Shown: positions 1-12,665, counted from the stretch's first letter. The stretch is 64,000 nucleotides of DNA from Albula goreensis (GCA_022829145.1 CM040763.1:8538141-8602140); one strand, 5' to 3'. The notes: generated by a model from the letters alone, not told the origin. Made by a program: numbers and translations.

Positions 1-3000
1 TGTTATTTAAATCAAGGTGACAACAGGCCCTTAAATAGCTGACCCTCCTGTAAGGGTTACCCGAGGGTCTCCTTTATTCATTTCAAAATCCGGTACACAG
101 GGAAACCCTTGAGGTACGCCATTGAGTTTCTGAGAAAATCCTTTGGGCCTACATGAACCATCCATTATTAAAGCTTTGTTCTGTTCCTTCTCTAAAACAG
201 AATATGTTTGGGCAAACCAGACGGACAGCAACAACAACTTTTTTATTATTTTGCTTCAGCAGGGTGATGCTATGATACATTATATGCTATTATATCTAGC
301 TTTAATAAGACCGCATAAATTACATTTGGCAGCAAAATAGCAAAGCAACTACTTAACTAGATATATTGCAAGCTAGATAGCAAGATGCATTAACACTTTT
401 ATCCTACTTGTTAGTGTACCTCCAACAGTGGCTTGCCTTAGCTAGACATTCAGACAGGTAACTTTGCAACTGAGCAAGTTTTGTGGACAAGTTTTTTAAA
501 ATCTTTTTTACACTCATCTGAAAACTTCTTTCACTTTTCACTTTAAATCCAAAGAACATTATTATTGAGTAGTCGTTCTCTCTATTGCTCTCTATGGGAC
601 ATAGACATAGATTATCACAATTTGTCTCTGAATCTTACCAGAGATGATTGTAATTCCACTTACAGGAATATTACCTCATAAAGTCACTAAAAATTGGTTA
701 CCGCAGTACCTAAGATTGACGTAGCTTTGCTATGGAGGCAGAATGTGACTTTAAGCGCTGACATTAAATCCACATGTGCTTAAATTTCTCCCCAGTGAGC
801 ATGGCCGAGGAGATTTAATCGGAGGCAAAACCAATCACCCCCAGCACATCAACATTTTAATACTGAAGACCCATTTTGTCACACTCAGCATTTATCCAAC
901 TCATGCCATCATGAAGGAGGGGCGAGTCGTTTGCCGCTACCCTACTCTGTGCCACAACAGCCACGGCATAATCTGGGCCCTCAAACAGCAAGTTTTTTCA
1001 TTGATGAGTAAACTTTTTCAATTTCAGTCCAAAATACATTACTACTGACAAGTCTATTCTTCTTATGTCCATCTCTTCGGGACATGCTTAGATTAACAGA
1101 ATTTTTTTTCTGAATCTTGAACAATTAATTGTTCTATTCACAGCCAATAGATAAGTAAGTAAGTAAATAAATAACAATATACCAGTCTTCTACATATCGG
1201 TCTCCAATCCTGAAAAAAACTTCCCAAATGATTCATTTCATGTCACAGGGACAGCCAAATGACAACTCCTTCAATGCTGTCCACTGTCCACTATGTAAAC
1301 TTCAGCTTTTCTCCATTTTGTTTCAAGGTACAGTATCATTAAGCAGCCCGGATTTCATTGCGATGTGTGTGTGTGGCATTGTGTGTGCACTGATTATAAA
1401 AATCACTTTCTGAATCTTAACTGCAGCTAACCTTTCCAACTCACTTTCTACTTAACTCCCCTTGTGCGTGCAGGCTTACACAATTACCTTATTTCAAATG
1501 CCTGCTTTAGGCCATCTACAGAAATGTTCGACATGACAGTTCCTATGCAAATATATATAAATCATTTTATTGTTTTAGCATAAGCGGTGCTGTAATCTCA
1601 GAGCCCTTGAGGGTGGTTGAGTTAATTAAGTGTAAAATTAATGGAGAGGTGACAGGAATGTAACAGTGGTCCGTACCTCAAGATGTACTGAGGCCAGTCT
1701 TTCCAAAATGCAGGCGGATACTTGCAATCAATTCCTATCACCAACACTTTTCACAAGTTCTCACATTACCTGTTTCAGATAAAGCAGTAACAACACAGGG
1801 CTATTATGAGAAATTCATGGATGAATCACGGGGACCTTAAGACAGACCGAACTTGCCAAGTTTTATGTATGTAATGTGTGGAGTGAATGATCAGGTTTCA
1901 TCCAATATTTTCAATAATGAAATTACGGCCACCCTGCATCCTGAAATCTAACAAGAAAGTGATACCTGAGCTGAAGAATCAATTGAAACCATTTTTCTGT
2001 TTCAATGCTACAATCTCGAGGGGGAACTATTTAATATTCAATATCAGTATACACAAATAAGATTCTGCACATTGGCCCTCAGGCTCTGGGTTCCTGTACT
2101 GGACTTGTTCAACAACTCCTGAACCCACAGTCAGAATGATTAGCGTTCAGTGATACATTGCCAGTGAAAGATATTTATTATTTCAGTGCCGTGATATTCA
2201 CTTGACAATACAATGTACCCATGTTTATTTTAAGAGATGTTCAGACGTACTGCTAAAATGGCACTGCCATAAAATATTAATGACGAGGTCATGAGCACAT
2301 CTAGGAGGGATTTTAAGTTGATCACTCAGAAGAAGTGGTGACAGTGATATTGGCAGCTGTTTGTATAGATTTAATATCAGAGGAGAGGCAGAAGCCAGCC
2401 AGCGGTACAGCATGAAAAATCGACACAGCAGACCAGAGTGCTTGCCTGTCTGTACAGTGCAGGGGTTGAACAGGGAATTCCGTTGGTTGAGCTCACTGTT
2501 CTTTGTGCATATCAATCAATAGATGCTGCCTACAACGTTACAGCTAACAGAAATATCCGGGAAGTGCTGTACTGTTTTTGGCAGGAAAGTCGTCATCTTT
2601 TCTCTTCTACACAGCTGAACATAAGAATACATACAGTAATGATGAGAACAGGCCCTTCACCCCAGCTGGGACTGTCATTTACAGAACTGCATCAAGCCAA
2701 GCCTCCAAGAGTCCCTGCCTCTCGTGACCTGCCACGCTGTTTCAAGCATTGACTACTCTCTGTGTATGTAAATACATCCTGATATCAATTCAGAATTTAC
2801 CCTTGAGTAATTTCTATCCATGCCCCCATGTTCTGCTGCCAGAACTCCGCCTGAACTAAAACAGATACAGACTCTGCTGTTTCCAGGCAAAGCAGGAGTA
2901 GCTCACCTGGTAGGGTAAACAGGTACTGTATGACAATTGGATGAGCCTAGTAAGACAATAGCTGACTAAAATTACTAAAAGATCAACGTATTTCCATTGC

Positions 3001-3540
3001 AGCACTGTTTGTTATATTTATGAACATCATTGTACTACAAGTGGTTTTAAGTTACTGGAGTTGTAATTGTCATCGTAAACAACATTTTCTAACCAATTAC
3101 ATCCGTGAAGGTTGGACTAAGGCTACAGCTCTCTGAATGAAGGTGGGGATTAAAAAGCACACCACTGCCACAAGCCACCCAATGAGAATCTCACCAATGT
3201 CTAATCCTCCATGTCCCTGGCATAGCAATCGGCCTACAGTAAACACTGTCACCAGGTGGTGATAAGACATGGTACTGATATCTATCTTGAGATCTGACCC
3301 TCTGAAATCTGTAACTACTGGGAAGAGAACAGTCTGACTGCCAAACCCAAGTTTCATAAACCATAAAAAAAGTTATTGGATATTTTAATAACGTTCATCG
3401 ATTCCTCTTATTATATAGTATATGTGAACAGCACTCTTCACTGAGAATTCTCAGAGAATACATGAACATCACTCTACATTAAACTCAAAACAAAGATAAA
3501 ATAAGTGCACCTCACACAGGGCGCTGATGAGAGATAGTTT
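1..3540. other. Non-coding stretch, no gene recognised
   Basis: This AT-rich stretch has no recognisable protein domain, RNA gene or intact mobile element. A short run of GTAA/ATAA tetranucleotides lies near 1155-1172. The longer open frames (plus strand 2438-2752, minus strand 3357-3097) have no exon-like splice context that I could support. The minus frame is partly hydrophobic but resembles no family I know. It could be intron or intergenic DNA. Confidence 0.6.
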
Positions 3541-3571
3541 CTGACTGTGTTTAAATCCCTGCTCATCCTCC

Positions 3572-3900
3572 AAACGCAGTATCTCTCTCCTCCTCTCCCC
3601 TCTCCCCTCCAGCCAGGTAGAACCTTACGGAATCAGTCAGAGACTCATTTATCATCGTTCTGTCCAGCCCCTCTCTGGTCCCACTGTCCTCAAACCCCTC
3701 AGCCCATCTCACACTGCACCCTGACCCATTTCCCCTCCACGGAACGCAGAGCTCCTCCGACCCCTGCCGTGCATCATCTCTCCTTCCACCCCTGTCCTCA
3801 CCCCCCGCTGCCTGATCCTCCAGCACCGGTCACCTGTTCCTGGCCTGTCCATTTTCATCACTGTCCTGTCAGGAGCAGAATGAGCTCCCCATCACCGTGA
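3572..3900. repeat. C/T-rich low-complexity block
   Basis: This block is much richer in C and T than its surroundings. It opens with a polypyrimidine run (about 3582-3612) and continues with many CCC, CCTC and TCC words. The strand bias keeps frames open on both strands: a Pro/Ser/His-rich frame on plus and a Gly/Arg/Glu-rich frame on minus. That is expected from composition and is not evidence of coding. It could be a decayed GC-rich repeat whose family I cannot name. Confidence 0.5.
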
Positions 3901-6338
3901 GGACAGCACAGTCACTCACCACTCTCAGTCACCTGCTGAACACACACTACTTTAGGCTATATGTAGACGCCTCCAGTTCAGTGCACAGGACATGTGGAGG
4001 TTATCCAGTGCTCTACTAAAGCACTCTATCATCATTTACGCCACAGGGCTACGGTAGGTTTGCCAAGTTAACATAATGTATGATGTCTGGTAAGTCAGTA
4101 ATGGTCATCTAATCAGTAGTGCTTTATGAATAATGAGTAATACACATTTATAAAAAGGAAACAGACTATTTAATGATTTTTTTTTGAGTGGTGGAGAAAA
4201 GGACCTTTTTCAGGTGTGTGCATTTGGGCTGTCTGTAGTCTGCCGAGGCAACCTTTCTGTTCAAATTCACAGTCGGCTGACTCTGAGCCCCTTGGTGTTG
4301 GCAGCGATGTCTTTGGCTCTATCAAACTTTAAATGTTTATTACAGAATGGTTTGATTGTAATAGATCTTTCCAGTTAGAGTAATCGGTTGTCTTAAAACG
4401 GTGGTGGACTTTTGTTTGATTTAATTAAGTAACTATCATTATTTATAATATTCATACAGAGCAATTTTCATCCTCACATAATTGATTCACCTTAGTAATG
4501 ACAAAGTGCATTGCAACATGAACTTCTGCAAACATTTGTTTCATTATTTTGACAGAGAACCAAAAGAAAGTCGGGTGGCCACTGGTAGAGCCTGTGCTAA
4601 CATGTTAATCTCGTCATGCTGAGAAGAATCATGGGGGATTCAGGTCAACAGAACAGGCAAAAATCATTGACACCATTCCTCTAGGGAGCCAGCAATCTTG
4701 CATCAACATGTAATGTCTTAATGAAATCCTGAATGTCATGCTCTTTATAATCAAACCCACAAACAATCATTTGTTTCATAGGACTGTTCCCAAATTGACC
4801 ATGCTTTAACATTTCCTGTTATTTTATATTTGTTTAATAACATTTTAATTCAGCATCTGTCATGAACGTAAGCGATGCACTTGCATATCTAAAAACAAAA
4901 GACGGAATACAAAAGCTATGTCCATGGTAAGATTAAATTTATATCCTGGAAAATGGTACCGAATGTGTCACACTACGTATATCAGTGTAATACCTTTTAA
5001 GAGTCCTCAGTAATCACTATACCAAAATTCTTTGAAGCTTGGTAGATTTCTCACGCCTTTTATGATAATATGCCAGATACTTTGAATGTGTATGCATCTT
5101 TTTGTACACACTGGCGCAGCGCACGGAACTGACTCCAAAACGAACGCAGTGTGTGTTTATTTATTTATTTATTCTGAGACCTCGACTTTTTCATTCTGAA
5201 TATGCGCCTAAGACATTCCACTGGATAAAATCTGAAATGGTGTACTTAAATCATTTAATTAAACACGTCCTGTTTAACTGAAAATGAACACTATTTATGA
5301 ACCGGCTGAAAACAATTTGCACTCAATACATTTAGCATTTAGACTTCGGGTTATTGTCTAGTGCTGAAAACTGGTCCAACATTTCAGCTGAGCTATTCAA
5401 ATGTGGTCTACTGCTGCGTGTTTAGCCAGCAACCCTCACTTTCATTCTCTCTTCTTCCGAAAAAAACAAAGGAAAGAAAAAGTAAACACACCCAACACAA
5501 ATGTCATATGTTAAACAAGTCTATTTTTCCAGCTGGTCGACTACTGCTTGCGCATTGGCAAAACAGCATAAAATCGAACGCTTTTCAACATATGTGTGCG
5601 GGTCGTAAACGGTGGCTGTGCGTAGATTGTAGAGGAAAGAAGTCAAGACTATGTTTCGTACGTTTTTGACCGATGAAAGGACCGTCAGATCTGTGAAACC
5701 CTGGGACGAACAGTCTCCATCAGTGATCTGTTTCATAAGAGCTTCGTGCACGGAATAGATAAATCAAACCCCAGATTCTCATTAGCAACACTTTAACTTG
5801 TAGCATCACAATCGTAGCTAAGTGATTCCGACAAACATTTTCATAAGATTTAGAAATGGTCAAGCCATAAATTGTATTGATCTCCCTTTAAAAATTAGTT
5901 AACCCACGTACTTAACTGTAATACCAAAAGTAAATAAACAGCTAAGACAAAGCCCAGTTGCACTAAAACTGTCTAGATAGCCCTCTTTTGATTCGTCTAA
6001 TGTAAGTAGGAAACCTAGTAATTAAAAAATATATATGCTCAGAAAAGCCTCGACTACAATGCATTTATAGTATACAATGCTATACGACTAGACACCCTTA
6101 AAATGCACATTTCACTGTAGAGCGATATGTTTGGAATTAACCAATGTTGATTAACTTGTAAATCACAGCGACTGACAGTCAACCTTGGCTAGAAATACTT
6201 CACTCCACACAATGATAGCCTGTCTGTTAGGCTACAGCAATCCGCATACGACCTATACAATTTCGCGGAGACAACACTGGACAGTAACTGTACATATACA
6301 ACTCAAATATTTTTAGTATTCTTTTAGCCACCACTTAC
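3901..6338. other. Non-coding stretch left of the first exon candidate
   Basis: No gene is seen. A (TTTA)n run lies at about 5156-5173. If the exon candidate at 6377-6339 is real, this stretch is the start of its first intron, since a GTAAGT donor opens at 6338 reading leftwards. A minus-strand frame at 5751-5521 is open for 76 codons, but I could not define splice sites for it. CpG dinucleotides become more frequent from about 5500 rightwards. Confidence 0.5.
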
Positions 6339-6377
6339 CTTCAAAGCCTCGATGTCCAACGAAGTTGACCGATCCAT
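6339..6377 (-). CDS. Candidate first coding exon, 13 codons, product unknown
   Basis: Read on the minus strand, an ATG at 6377-6375 opens a frame encoding MDRSTSLDIEALK. It runs directly into a near-ideal splice donor, AAG|GTAAGTGG, at 6339/6338. An in-frame TAG at 6407-6405, ten codons upstream, fixes this ATG as the only possible start in the frame. The exon ends in phase 0. The zone to the right (upstream of the gene) carries more CpG than the flanks, which fits a promoter and 5' UTR. The rest of the gene would lie further left, and no second exon was identified in the remaining 6.3 kb. Short N-terminal exons of this kind are common in large vertebrate neuronal or developmental genes, but I do not recognise the peptide and assign no function. 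A 13-codon frame with a good donor can also occur by chance. Confidence 0.4.
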
Positions 6378-7320
6378 ATCGAGGACGTGGATTATATACT
6401 GTATCTACGGAAAGTTTAGGAAGCTAGACTTGCAGTTCCCGACCTAAACTCAACCCAATCCCCCTACCGCCGGTTGCTTTCCTCAGTCTCATTCCCACAG
6501 ATCACACCTCTTCCAGGATGACATAAAACAATATTTATAACAATTCGAACTTCTTGGCAACTGGAACACGGATAATCGTTCTGTCAAAGAGCTGACTTGC
6601 CAATCTAATTATATAAAAAAACTAATTCCTTCTGCGAGAGAGCATCGGATCTCCAGTAATAAGCTAGCGGTTAGCAAATTGCTGCATCCTCAGAAACCCA
6701 GTTCCTTGGACAGCTTCATGCGGCAAATTTAAGAAATGTGTTCAATTTGCTGTGGCCGCAACAACAGCTTCTCAGAATCCTGGTTCATACATTAAAATAT
6801 TCTGTTGAAGTCCAAAATCGAAATTACAACGTTCTCTCGCAATAATGCCAACAGTGCTTAACACTGTACGATAACACCATTCAAATTACTATACATCTGA
6901 GTTCTGTTGCTTCTGTGAGCGAAGTCCAAGATAAATATCTTCTGTGAAGAACACGTTGAGAGAGTTGAAGGGAAAAGGGTGAATTCTCTGGCAGTGCTGA
7001 GATTTCCCTTTATCTTGTTTTACTGTCCTTCACCAGCAGGTGACTGCTTTCTCCTCGGGTCTTCTCACATAACCAAGGGGATTTTTTCATCATTCAAATA
7101 GCAAACTGCCCTTCCTTGCCAATTATTCCTCTGGGTCCTAGAGCGAAAAAGGGAAATCTTCAGCGACCGCGTGCGAACAGGAATAGAATAGTCTACTGTT
7201 GAGCGTCGAGGAACGCTGGTTGATAACGAATGTGTCTGGAACCTACTGCGTTTTAATTAGTTTTCAGATGTTCCTCTTTCTCACTCTGGCTGCGTTCTGA
7301 TGTCACGTTCAAGCAGCACA
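6378..7320 (-). promoter_or_regulatory. Possible promoter and 5' UTR of the minus-strand exon candidate
   Basis: This block is upstream of the exon candidate on the minus strand. CpGs recur through it (around 6440-6480, 7160-7210 and 7280-7305), unlike the CpG-poor DNA around it, although it falls short of a classical CpG island. A TATATAAT-like sequence at 6391-6400 is only 14-23 bases before the ATG, too close to be the TATA box of a transcript that includes that ATG. The true start site, if any, is probably further right. No initiator or paired core elements could be fixed. Confidence 0.3.
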
Positions 7321-8005
7321 ATATTCACATGAAGCAACAAGGACTCTCACTGAAACTAGACATATTTGTTGTATGCACTAAATATGTATCAAAATGAATC
7401 GAATTGCTGTGGACAGCGCTGCCATTCTGTTTTATTGTGACATTTCATTATCATTAGATTTAAATTATTCTGCTGGAACCCTTTAAATTAAAAGCAGGGG
7501 TAGCTGATATCACCATGTGTTAATATTTCATTTTAAATAATGTTGATATGACTGTCTTTATAAAAAATATGTACATGATCAATCTGAATTGGCAAGGGAC
7601 ACATTAGGTGTAACAGATGATGAAAAATAAAATTGTGGTTACATTTTATGAGCATGTGCAACAAATACTTTGATAACAGAACAAAATTACATATACATGA
7701 CAATACATGTAATTAAGGTAAACATCAAACGTTTTAAAGCCCAGGATATTTGTAGGTCTCATTTCATGACCGGTCTTACAGAGCAACATGATTCTACAGT
7801 GAAAGATATTATTATTATTTTTTAAAATTTATTTATTTATTGGCAAAATTAAGACAGTGCAGCGTCACATATTCTCGAAGTAATTTAAAGGGATGAATGC
7901 AGACCCTCCATCGAGTGGTTTCACACTGAGCCAGAGCACAATTAATCTCATTCTCAGGCTGTTTCATCTGCACGGCAGAGCTCAGCTATCATGTGCCAGC
8001 CTGTG
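7321..8005. other. AT-rich non-coding spacer
   Basis: Plain AT-rich sequence with a short T/A homopolymer and TTTA stretch near 7812-7845. The plus-strand frame that begins around 7893 overlaps the CRE-containing block and shows no recognisable protein motif. Confidence 0.5.
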
Positions 8006-8013
8006 TGACGTCA
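8006..8013. promoter_or_regulatory. Perfect cAMP-response-element palindrome
   Basis: TGACGTCA is the full CREB/ATF consensus. Here it extends to TGACGTCAGC, which also matches one half of a MAF recognition element. It sits about 1.6 kb upstream of the minus-strand exon candidate, in a patch with several more CpGs (8020-8090). One 8-mer is expected roughly once in this window by chance, so function rests on context only. Confidence 0.35.
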
Positions 8014-10280
8014 GCTCCATCGCACACCGAGATGATGCATTAAAACACAACGCAACTAGAGGCTGGCGAGTCGGCAAACATACACGTGCACAACATTACA
8101 GAAACATTTTGGCAAGGTTGCAGCTGCAATGTTCACTGAGGAATTGGGCTTAAGGCTTGGTTGAGTCCTCTGGTTGGAGTTTCAAGGAGCAAGTGTTGGG
8201 TTGGTGTTGGGATGGGGGTAAGAGGTAGACCCACATCAACGGGGTCTTTAATTATGTTATATAACACTGCATATATCCATACCATTCATTGCAGAGGTGT
8301 CGTTGTTAGACAGCACTGCGATAGCAAATAAAACATTTATAGACTAATGAAAAATCAGCAAAAACGAACAAAAAAGCTCTGCAAAATAAAACTGTGAATT
8401 TAAACATCCTCTGTCCAAATAAAATAACTCGTTTGGGAGTACAAGAGTAGAATACTATTACAGTGTCTATACTGTTTCTAGATATACAATGTTACAGTGA
8501 TTGGATGTGCATTTGATCAATGACTGAAAAAACCTATAATTCCAATGACCATAATCGCAAACTTCCAAGATCTACTGTACCACAAAATCTACCAAAATGT
8601 TTTTTCTATTGATTTTTTTCAGCTCTGCACAGCGCTGCCAATGAGCAGAGTTTTCAGGCTCAGGCTAGCTAACTCCAAAATAACAATGAAGCCTGGAGGA
8701 AAAGGTATAGTATTGCCTGCTAAATATATTTTTTATTTTAATAGGCTTTTCCATTGTGCAATCTTACTGCAATGTGGGAGATGCGGTCAAATGGCCGCTC
8801 CATGGCTGAAAACTAGCTATGAGCAGAGAGGTTACTGGCACAGGTGTCCTGAAGTGAGACAAAGCAGTCTGCAGCCTGGCCAGAGGACAGACTAATACTA
8901 AAGTAAAACAAATAAAAAAAAAACTAAACCAATAAAAAAGCAGTGAATTTGGTTTAGTGTTGTCCTTTGGGATCTGCTTGGGCGTTTTTCTTTGAGACCA
9001 CAGACATATCATCTATGGAAACAATATCTATAATTCAGCCGGATGTAAATTAGTCTATGAATCTACCCTGCCCTGAAACCATTTTAAACCTGAGTAGCAA
9101 TCCAGTTTATTTAGAGCTTGCTAACTGCCAATTAAACCTTAGAAAAAGAAATCTATTGATTCTGAAGTATAAGGGGTACATGTGCAAAATCTAAGAACAC
9201 ATTTCTTACTGTAGGAAAACACCAGAGGTCAGGATAAGTGTGTGTCCATATTTTGATACACGATACACTGTGCACCAAATATGACACAAGGCTTATACAC
9301 TTTTAGATCTGTCAATCACAGCTCACATCACATACATATTTGTTGTGAATGCCTTATTCCAACTGTCTAATATCTAACATTAGAGTCTGAATGTTTATAA
9401 TTTGGCGCTCTGTTAGGACTGGGTCATAAACACCAGTAATGCTACACAATTGAACAATACATCATGTCCACATCACTGTTCCTGAATCAGTGATCATGTC
9501 TCTGTCTTCAGATCATTTGAAAGATGCAGACATTTTAAGAATGCCTCCTGGAGAAAAACTTCAAAAACTTCCTGTTTGTTGACAGCCATATGATGTCTGG
9601 ACTTCAAGGCACCACCCAATCTGAGGAGTGTTTTAATGCTTAAGTCTGACACCATGTCTAAAGCTTTCAGGGCAACCGATGGAAATTACTCGTGTCCTGA
9701 GTGCCAAACTACACCAATTTTAAATGTAATGCATTTTACCATTTGCTTTAGGATATGAGCCATCTTGCTAGATTGATTAAAGTATATTTGTGGTTTAGCC
9801 TGTTTCTGGAACATGCATTGATTCCTGAAAGCATGGAAATTCATTCAGACTTGTGAACTAAAAACCCAGTTTGGGCCACTTTCTATGGGCTGGACCAATA
9901 TTAATATAAGTATCGTCTCATTTATATTTCTTGGCCTTGAGATTCTTTTAAATAAACTTAAATGTGCCTGTATACACTTTGCATACATGTGCCAAAGACT
10001 TGAGGAATGTGATAGACCTCTCATATAATAATTGCTATATTATGTATCTCTTACATCTCTTACACATATAACAAAAAGTTAGGACAAAATAAAGAAGACA
10101 AATGGAAAAGGAATCTGTATTTTCAGGCAACTAAATCACATTTGAAATGGAATTTGTGTATGTTTAATATCCATTTCAGGATGAATTATGAATATTCATT
10201 TCAGGACTAATTTTGAATATTTCTCTTCAATAAAATTTGTTTTAAAATCAAAACTTTAGTATGTGAGTTTGTACAGCAAC
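8014..10280. other. Non-coding stretch
   Basis: No gene or clear repeat is seen. Just before the transposase relic there is a short tandem-like duplication of CATTTCAGGA with a following GAATATT (about 10172-10220). The sequence near 10070-10100 may be part of the transposon's 5' non-coding end, but no inverted-repeat partner could be paired with it. Confidence 0.5.
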
Positions 10281-10993
10281 ATGTCAGATCAAACTGATTT
10301 TGAGAGCGGTCGTATGGATGGTGCTTGAATTGCAGGTGTGTCAGAGACAGAAACTGCTCAATTATTTAATGTGTTAGGGGCCACAACTGCGTCAAAAATG
10401 ATGAAAGCATATGCCAAAGAAGGATAGACTGTATCAGGGAAGGGGAGCGGTGATCAGAAGTTAAATTCAGGAGTAGACAGACTCTCAACAGGATAGTTGC
10501 TAAAACCCAAAAAACAGTCTTAAAATTGACCACATAACTGAATTAACACATATGAGACCCAGTCTCAATCAAATATACACCATGAGGTCCCCAAGCCTCT
10601 ATTTATGGTAGGGCTCCTCTGTGGAAATTGTTCATGATCCAGGCTAATGTACAACAACACAATAATCTAGAGTCAAAAAGTAACAGCAGAAAGAATGGGC
10701 TGCTAAACATGGTGAGAAAGCAGTATTGCCTTTTACTGTTTCTCTTTATCTGGATGGGTTTATGATTGAAGAAAACCAAAGGAAGCCTGCATCAATCACC
10801 AAATCTAAACATCACTGAGCTTTCATGGAAAGCTTTGGTATCTATAGTGCTGAGTGAATCAAAGCCTCGTTCTTCTCTCAGAGAACTGGGGGCTCTCCTT
10901 CTAGAAGAAGGGTCCGATTTTGCTCCAACAGTAGTTACAAATTTGTATAACAGGACTCTAAGAGTTCAGAAGTATAAAAGGTTTCAGCAATAA
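10281..10993 (+). pseudogene. Decayed Tc1/mariner-type transposase
   Basis: From the ATG at 10281 the frame reads MSDQTDFESGRMDGA and then meets TGA at 10326. Past that stop the reading resembles the Tc1 N-terminal helix-turn-helix region (IAGVSETETAQLF, then KMMKAYAKEG), with a second stop (TAG) at 10425. The C-terminal part reappears in another frame at about 10790-10990. There QSPNLNITELSW lines up with the Tc1 block holding the last catalytic acidic residue (usual form SPDLNPIENLW). The Asp of that block is replaced by Asn, while the Glu is kept. SSLRELGALLLEE then matches the family's C-terminal helix. The relic spans about 0.7 kb against about 1.0 kb for an intact Tc1 transposase, so part of the core domain is deleted or unrecognisable. 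Several frameshifts separate the pieces. It is certainly inactive. Terminal inverted repeats were not identified. Confidence 0.8.
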
Positions 10994-10999
10994 TGACCA

Positions 11000-11629
11000 A
11001 TATCAATGACTACTGTGCTATATGGGGGTGAGGGTAAACCTATTTTGTGTGAAATGAGTGAATTGGCAGGTCAGAGTATCAAGGAATTGCAATGTTCCAA
11101 AATCAAACCAGACCTTGGAGTGCACCACAGCCCACTTTGGCCCACACTGCAAGGGTGATTCAAAAAGGATTACACAGCCTTTATCTCACCCCATGTGAAA
11201 GTATGCTCTGAACAACAATGCTTTGGTCCGTTGGCAGCACCCCACTTTATCTCAGTGATCGGGTGAGGTTGTGAGTTGGGGTGCGCAGATACAATCTGTG
11301 AAGATGTCTGGCCAGGCTTAGATGTATCTCTACCCACAGAGGGAAGTGACAAAGTGGTATTATGCAGAGTTTTTAGTGAAAATCAATTTTGCAACTGCCT
11401 GAACTGGTGATGGAAAGGCTGAATGGAACATGTGCTCGTGATTTTGTTGATTGTGGAACAACTGTCAATCACTCATGGTTATACCAGGATGTTCCAGTGA
11501 CTGACTTTGAAATCTCCATTCATTATCATTCCTGTCCAAAGGCTGGTTTTTATGATATTACTATATCCATCACTACTTATAAAGCTTATAAAATTTTGCA
11601 TATATTTGATTTAACTTACTGGATATTTC
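11000..11629. other. Spacer between the transposase relic and the SINE
   Basis: No gene is seen. The left part may include the 3' non-coding end of the Tc1 element. The plus-strand frame at 11389-11634 has no recognisable motif. Confidence 0.4.
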
Positions 11630-11757
11630 CTTAAGCAACTCAGGTTCAGTACCTTGCTCATTGGTACAATTGAAGTGCCCCAACCTGGGATTTGAGCCTG
11701 CACCGATGAGTTAAAAACTTAGATTACGAAGTAAGCTGCTGAATGGTGCCACGTTTC
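11630..11757 (-). mobile_element. tRNA-headed SINE fragment, minus orientation
   Basis: On the minus strand this holds a degenerate tRNA-like head with a B-box-like GGCTCAAATCCC. The SINE body follows: GGGGCACT, then a form of TGTACCAATGAGCAAGGTACT, then GAACCTGAGTT. The same word order (B box, GCACTG, TGTACCCTTGA, CAAGGTACTTAACCTG) is seen in the copy near 12.5 kb, so the two support each other. The family resembles a tRNA-derived SINE common in teleosts. The 3' tail is missing here. Confidence 0.65.
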
Positions 11758-12504
11758 TTGCTGACAGTGGTAAAATTATGGGAGAGTTTGCATGTAGGTG
11801 GCATGGGCTCAACTTGTTCATTCCATGTGTTACTCTTTATCAACATCATAGTTGAATATGACAACATTGATTACACATTCATAGACCCAACGTCAATTGA
11901 CATTATTTACACCTAATTTGGGACTGGGTATTATACAGGATTTAGCACATGCTGTTTTTTCATGCACGGCACATGAACCATTTGGGTATAATTGTTAGAG
12001 GCACAGAATGTCTCAATGAATTTTGTCAGGTATGATCCAACTCAATAACAGTCCCTGGTGTTCTGAGGAACATTCAGCAGTCATAACATCATTTCCATAT
12101 TATTACCTTTTGACAGGCATTCATTAAACTGCACCTGTTGAAAAAGCCGTTTTAAGCATGATTTGTTTTGAAAAAAATTGTTTCAATATCAAATGTTATT
12201 GAATGCAGCTTTTGTGATGCTGTAAGCGACAATGTAATTTGAAAGATGGGGGGTGGATCCTGTGGGCCCTGACAGGTTACCAGTGGAATTCATATGAACT
12301 CATAAAAATACATACTTCATAAATAATTCCAATTCCCGTTTTTTTTGTGCTGGCCATTTTCATATTACCCCATATTTTTTGAGGCAGGGGTGGTTCTTAG
12401 GGAAGGGGTTTGGGCAGGGGGGACTGTGCCCCCTTAGCAATAAGCCTGACCCCTTTCTTTTCCCCTGACATTTATGCAGCGCATCCAGATAACAGCTATA
12501 ATAA

Positions 12505-12665
12505 CTTCACAGAGTTTGTGACTCGGAGGTTACAGGTTAGATTCCAAGACTGAGCACTGCTGTTGTACCCTTGATAAGCAAGGTACTTAACCTGAATACC
12601 TTCAGTAATATTTAGCTGTGTTCATGAATAGTGAGAAACAGTACAACCTGTATAATCACATGTGT
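12505..12665 (+). mobile_element. tRNA-headed SINE, plus orientation
   Basis: The head contains GAGGTTACAGGTTAGATTCC, a B-box close to the tRNA GGTTCGATTCC. It is followed by GAGCACTGCTGTTGTACCC and AAGGTACTTAACCTG, then a less conserved body (TTCAGTAATATTTAGCTGTG). This is the typical layout of a fish tRNA-derived SINE transcribed by RNA polymerase III. An extra duplicated bit (TTGATAAGCAAGG) shows it has diverged. The usual tail resembling GTCGCTCTGGATAAGAGCG is not evident, so the 3' end is lost or degraded. Confidence 0.75.

Noticed and set aside
1155-1172. GTAAGTAAGTAAATAAATAA run containing donor-like GTAAGT words
   Set aside because: Low-complexity tetranucleotide repeat. The donor resemblance comes from the repeat and no exon precedes it.
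3097-3357. Hydrophobic 86-codon minus frame (GEILIGWLVAVVCFLIP segment) suggestive of a membrane helix
   Set aside because: A single hydrophobic run, no family resemblance, no exon boundaries and no partner.
3547-3900. 117-codon Pro/Ser-rich plus frame and its Gly/Arg-rich minus counterpart
   Set aside because: Explained by C/T-rich composition, with no motif and no splice sites.
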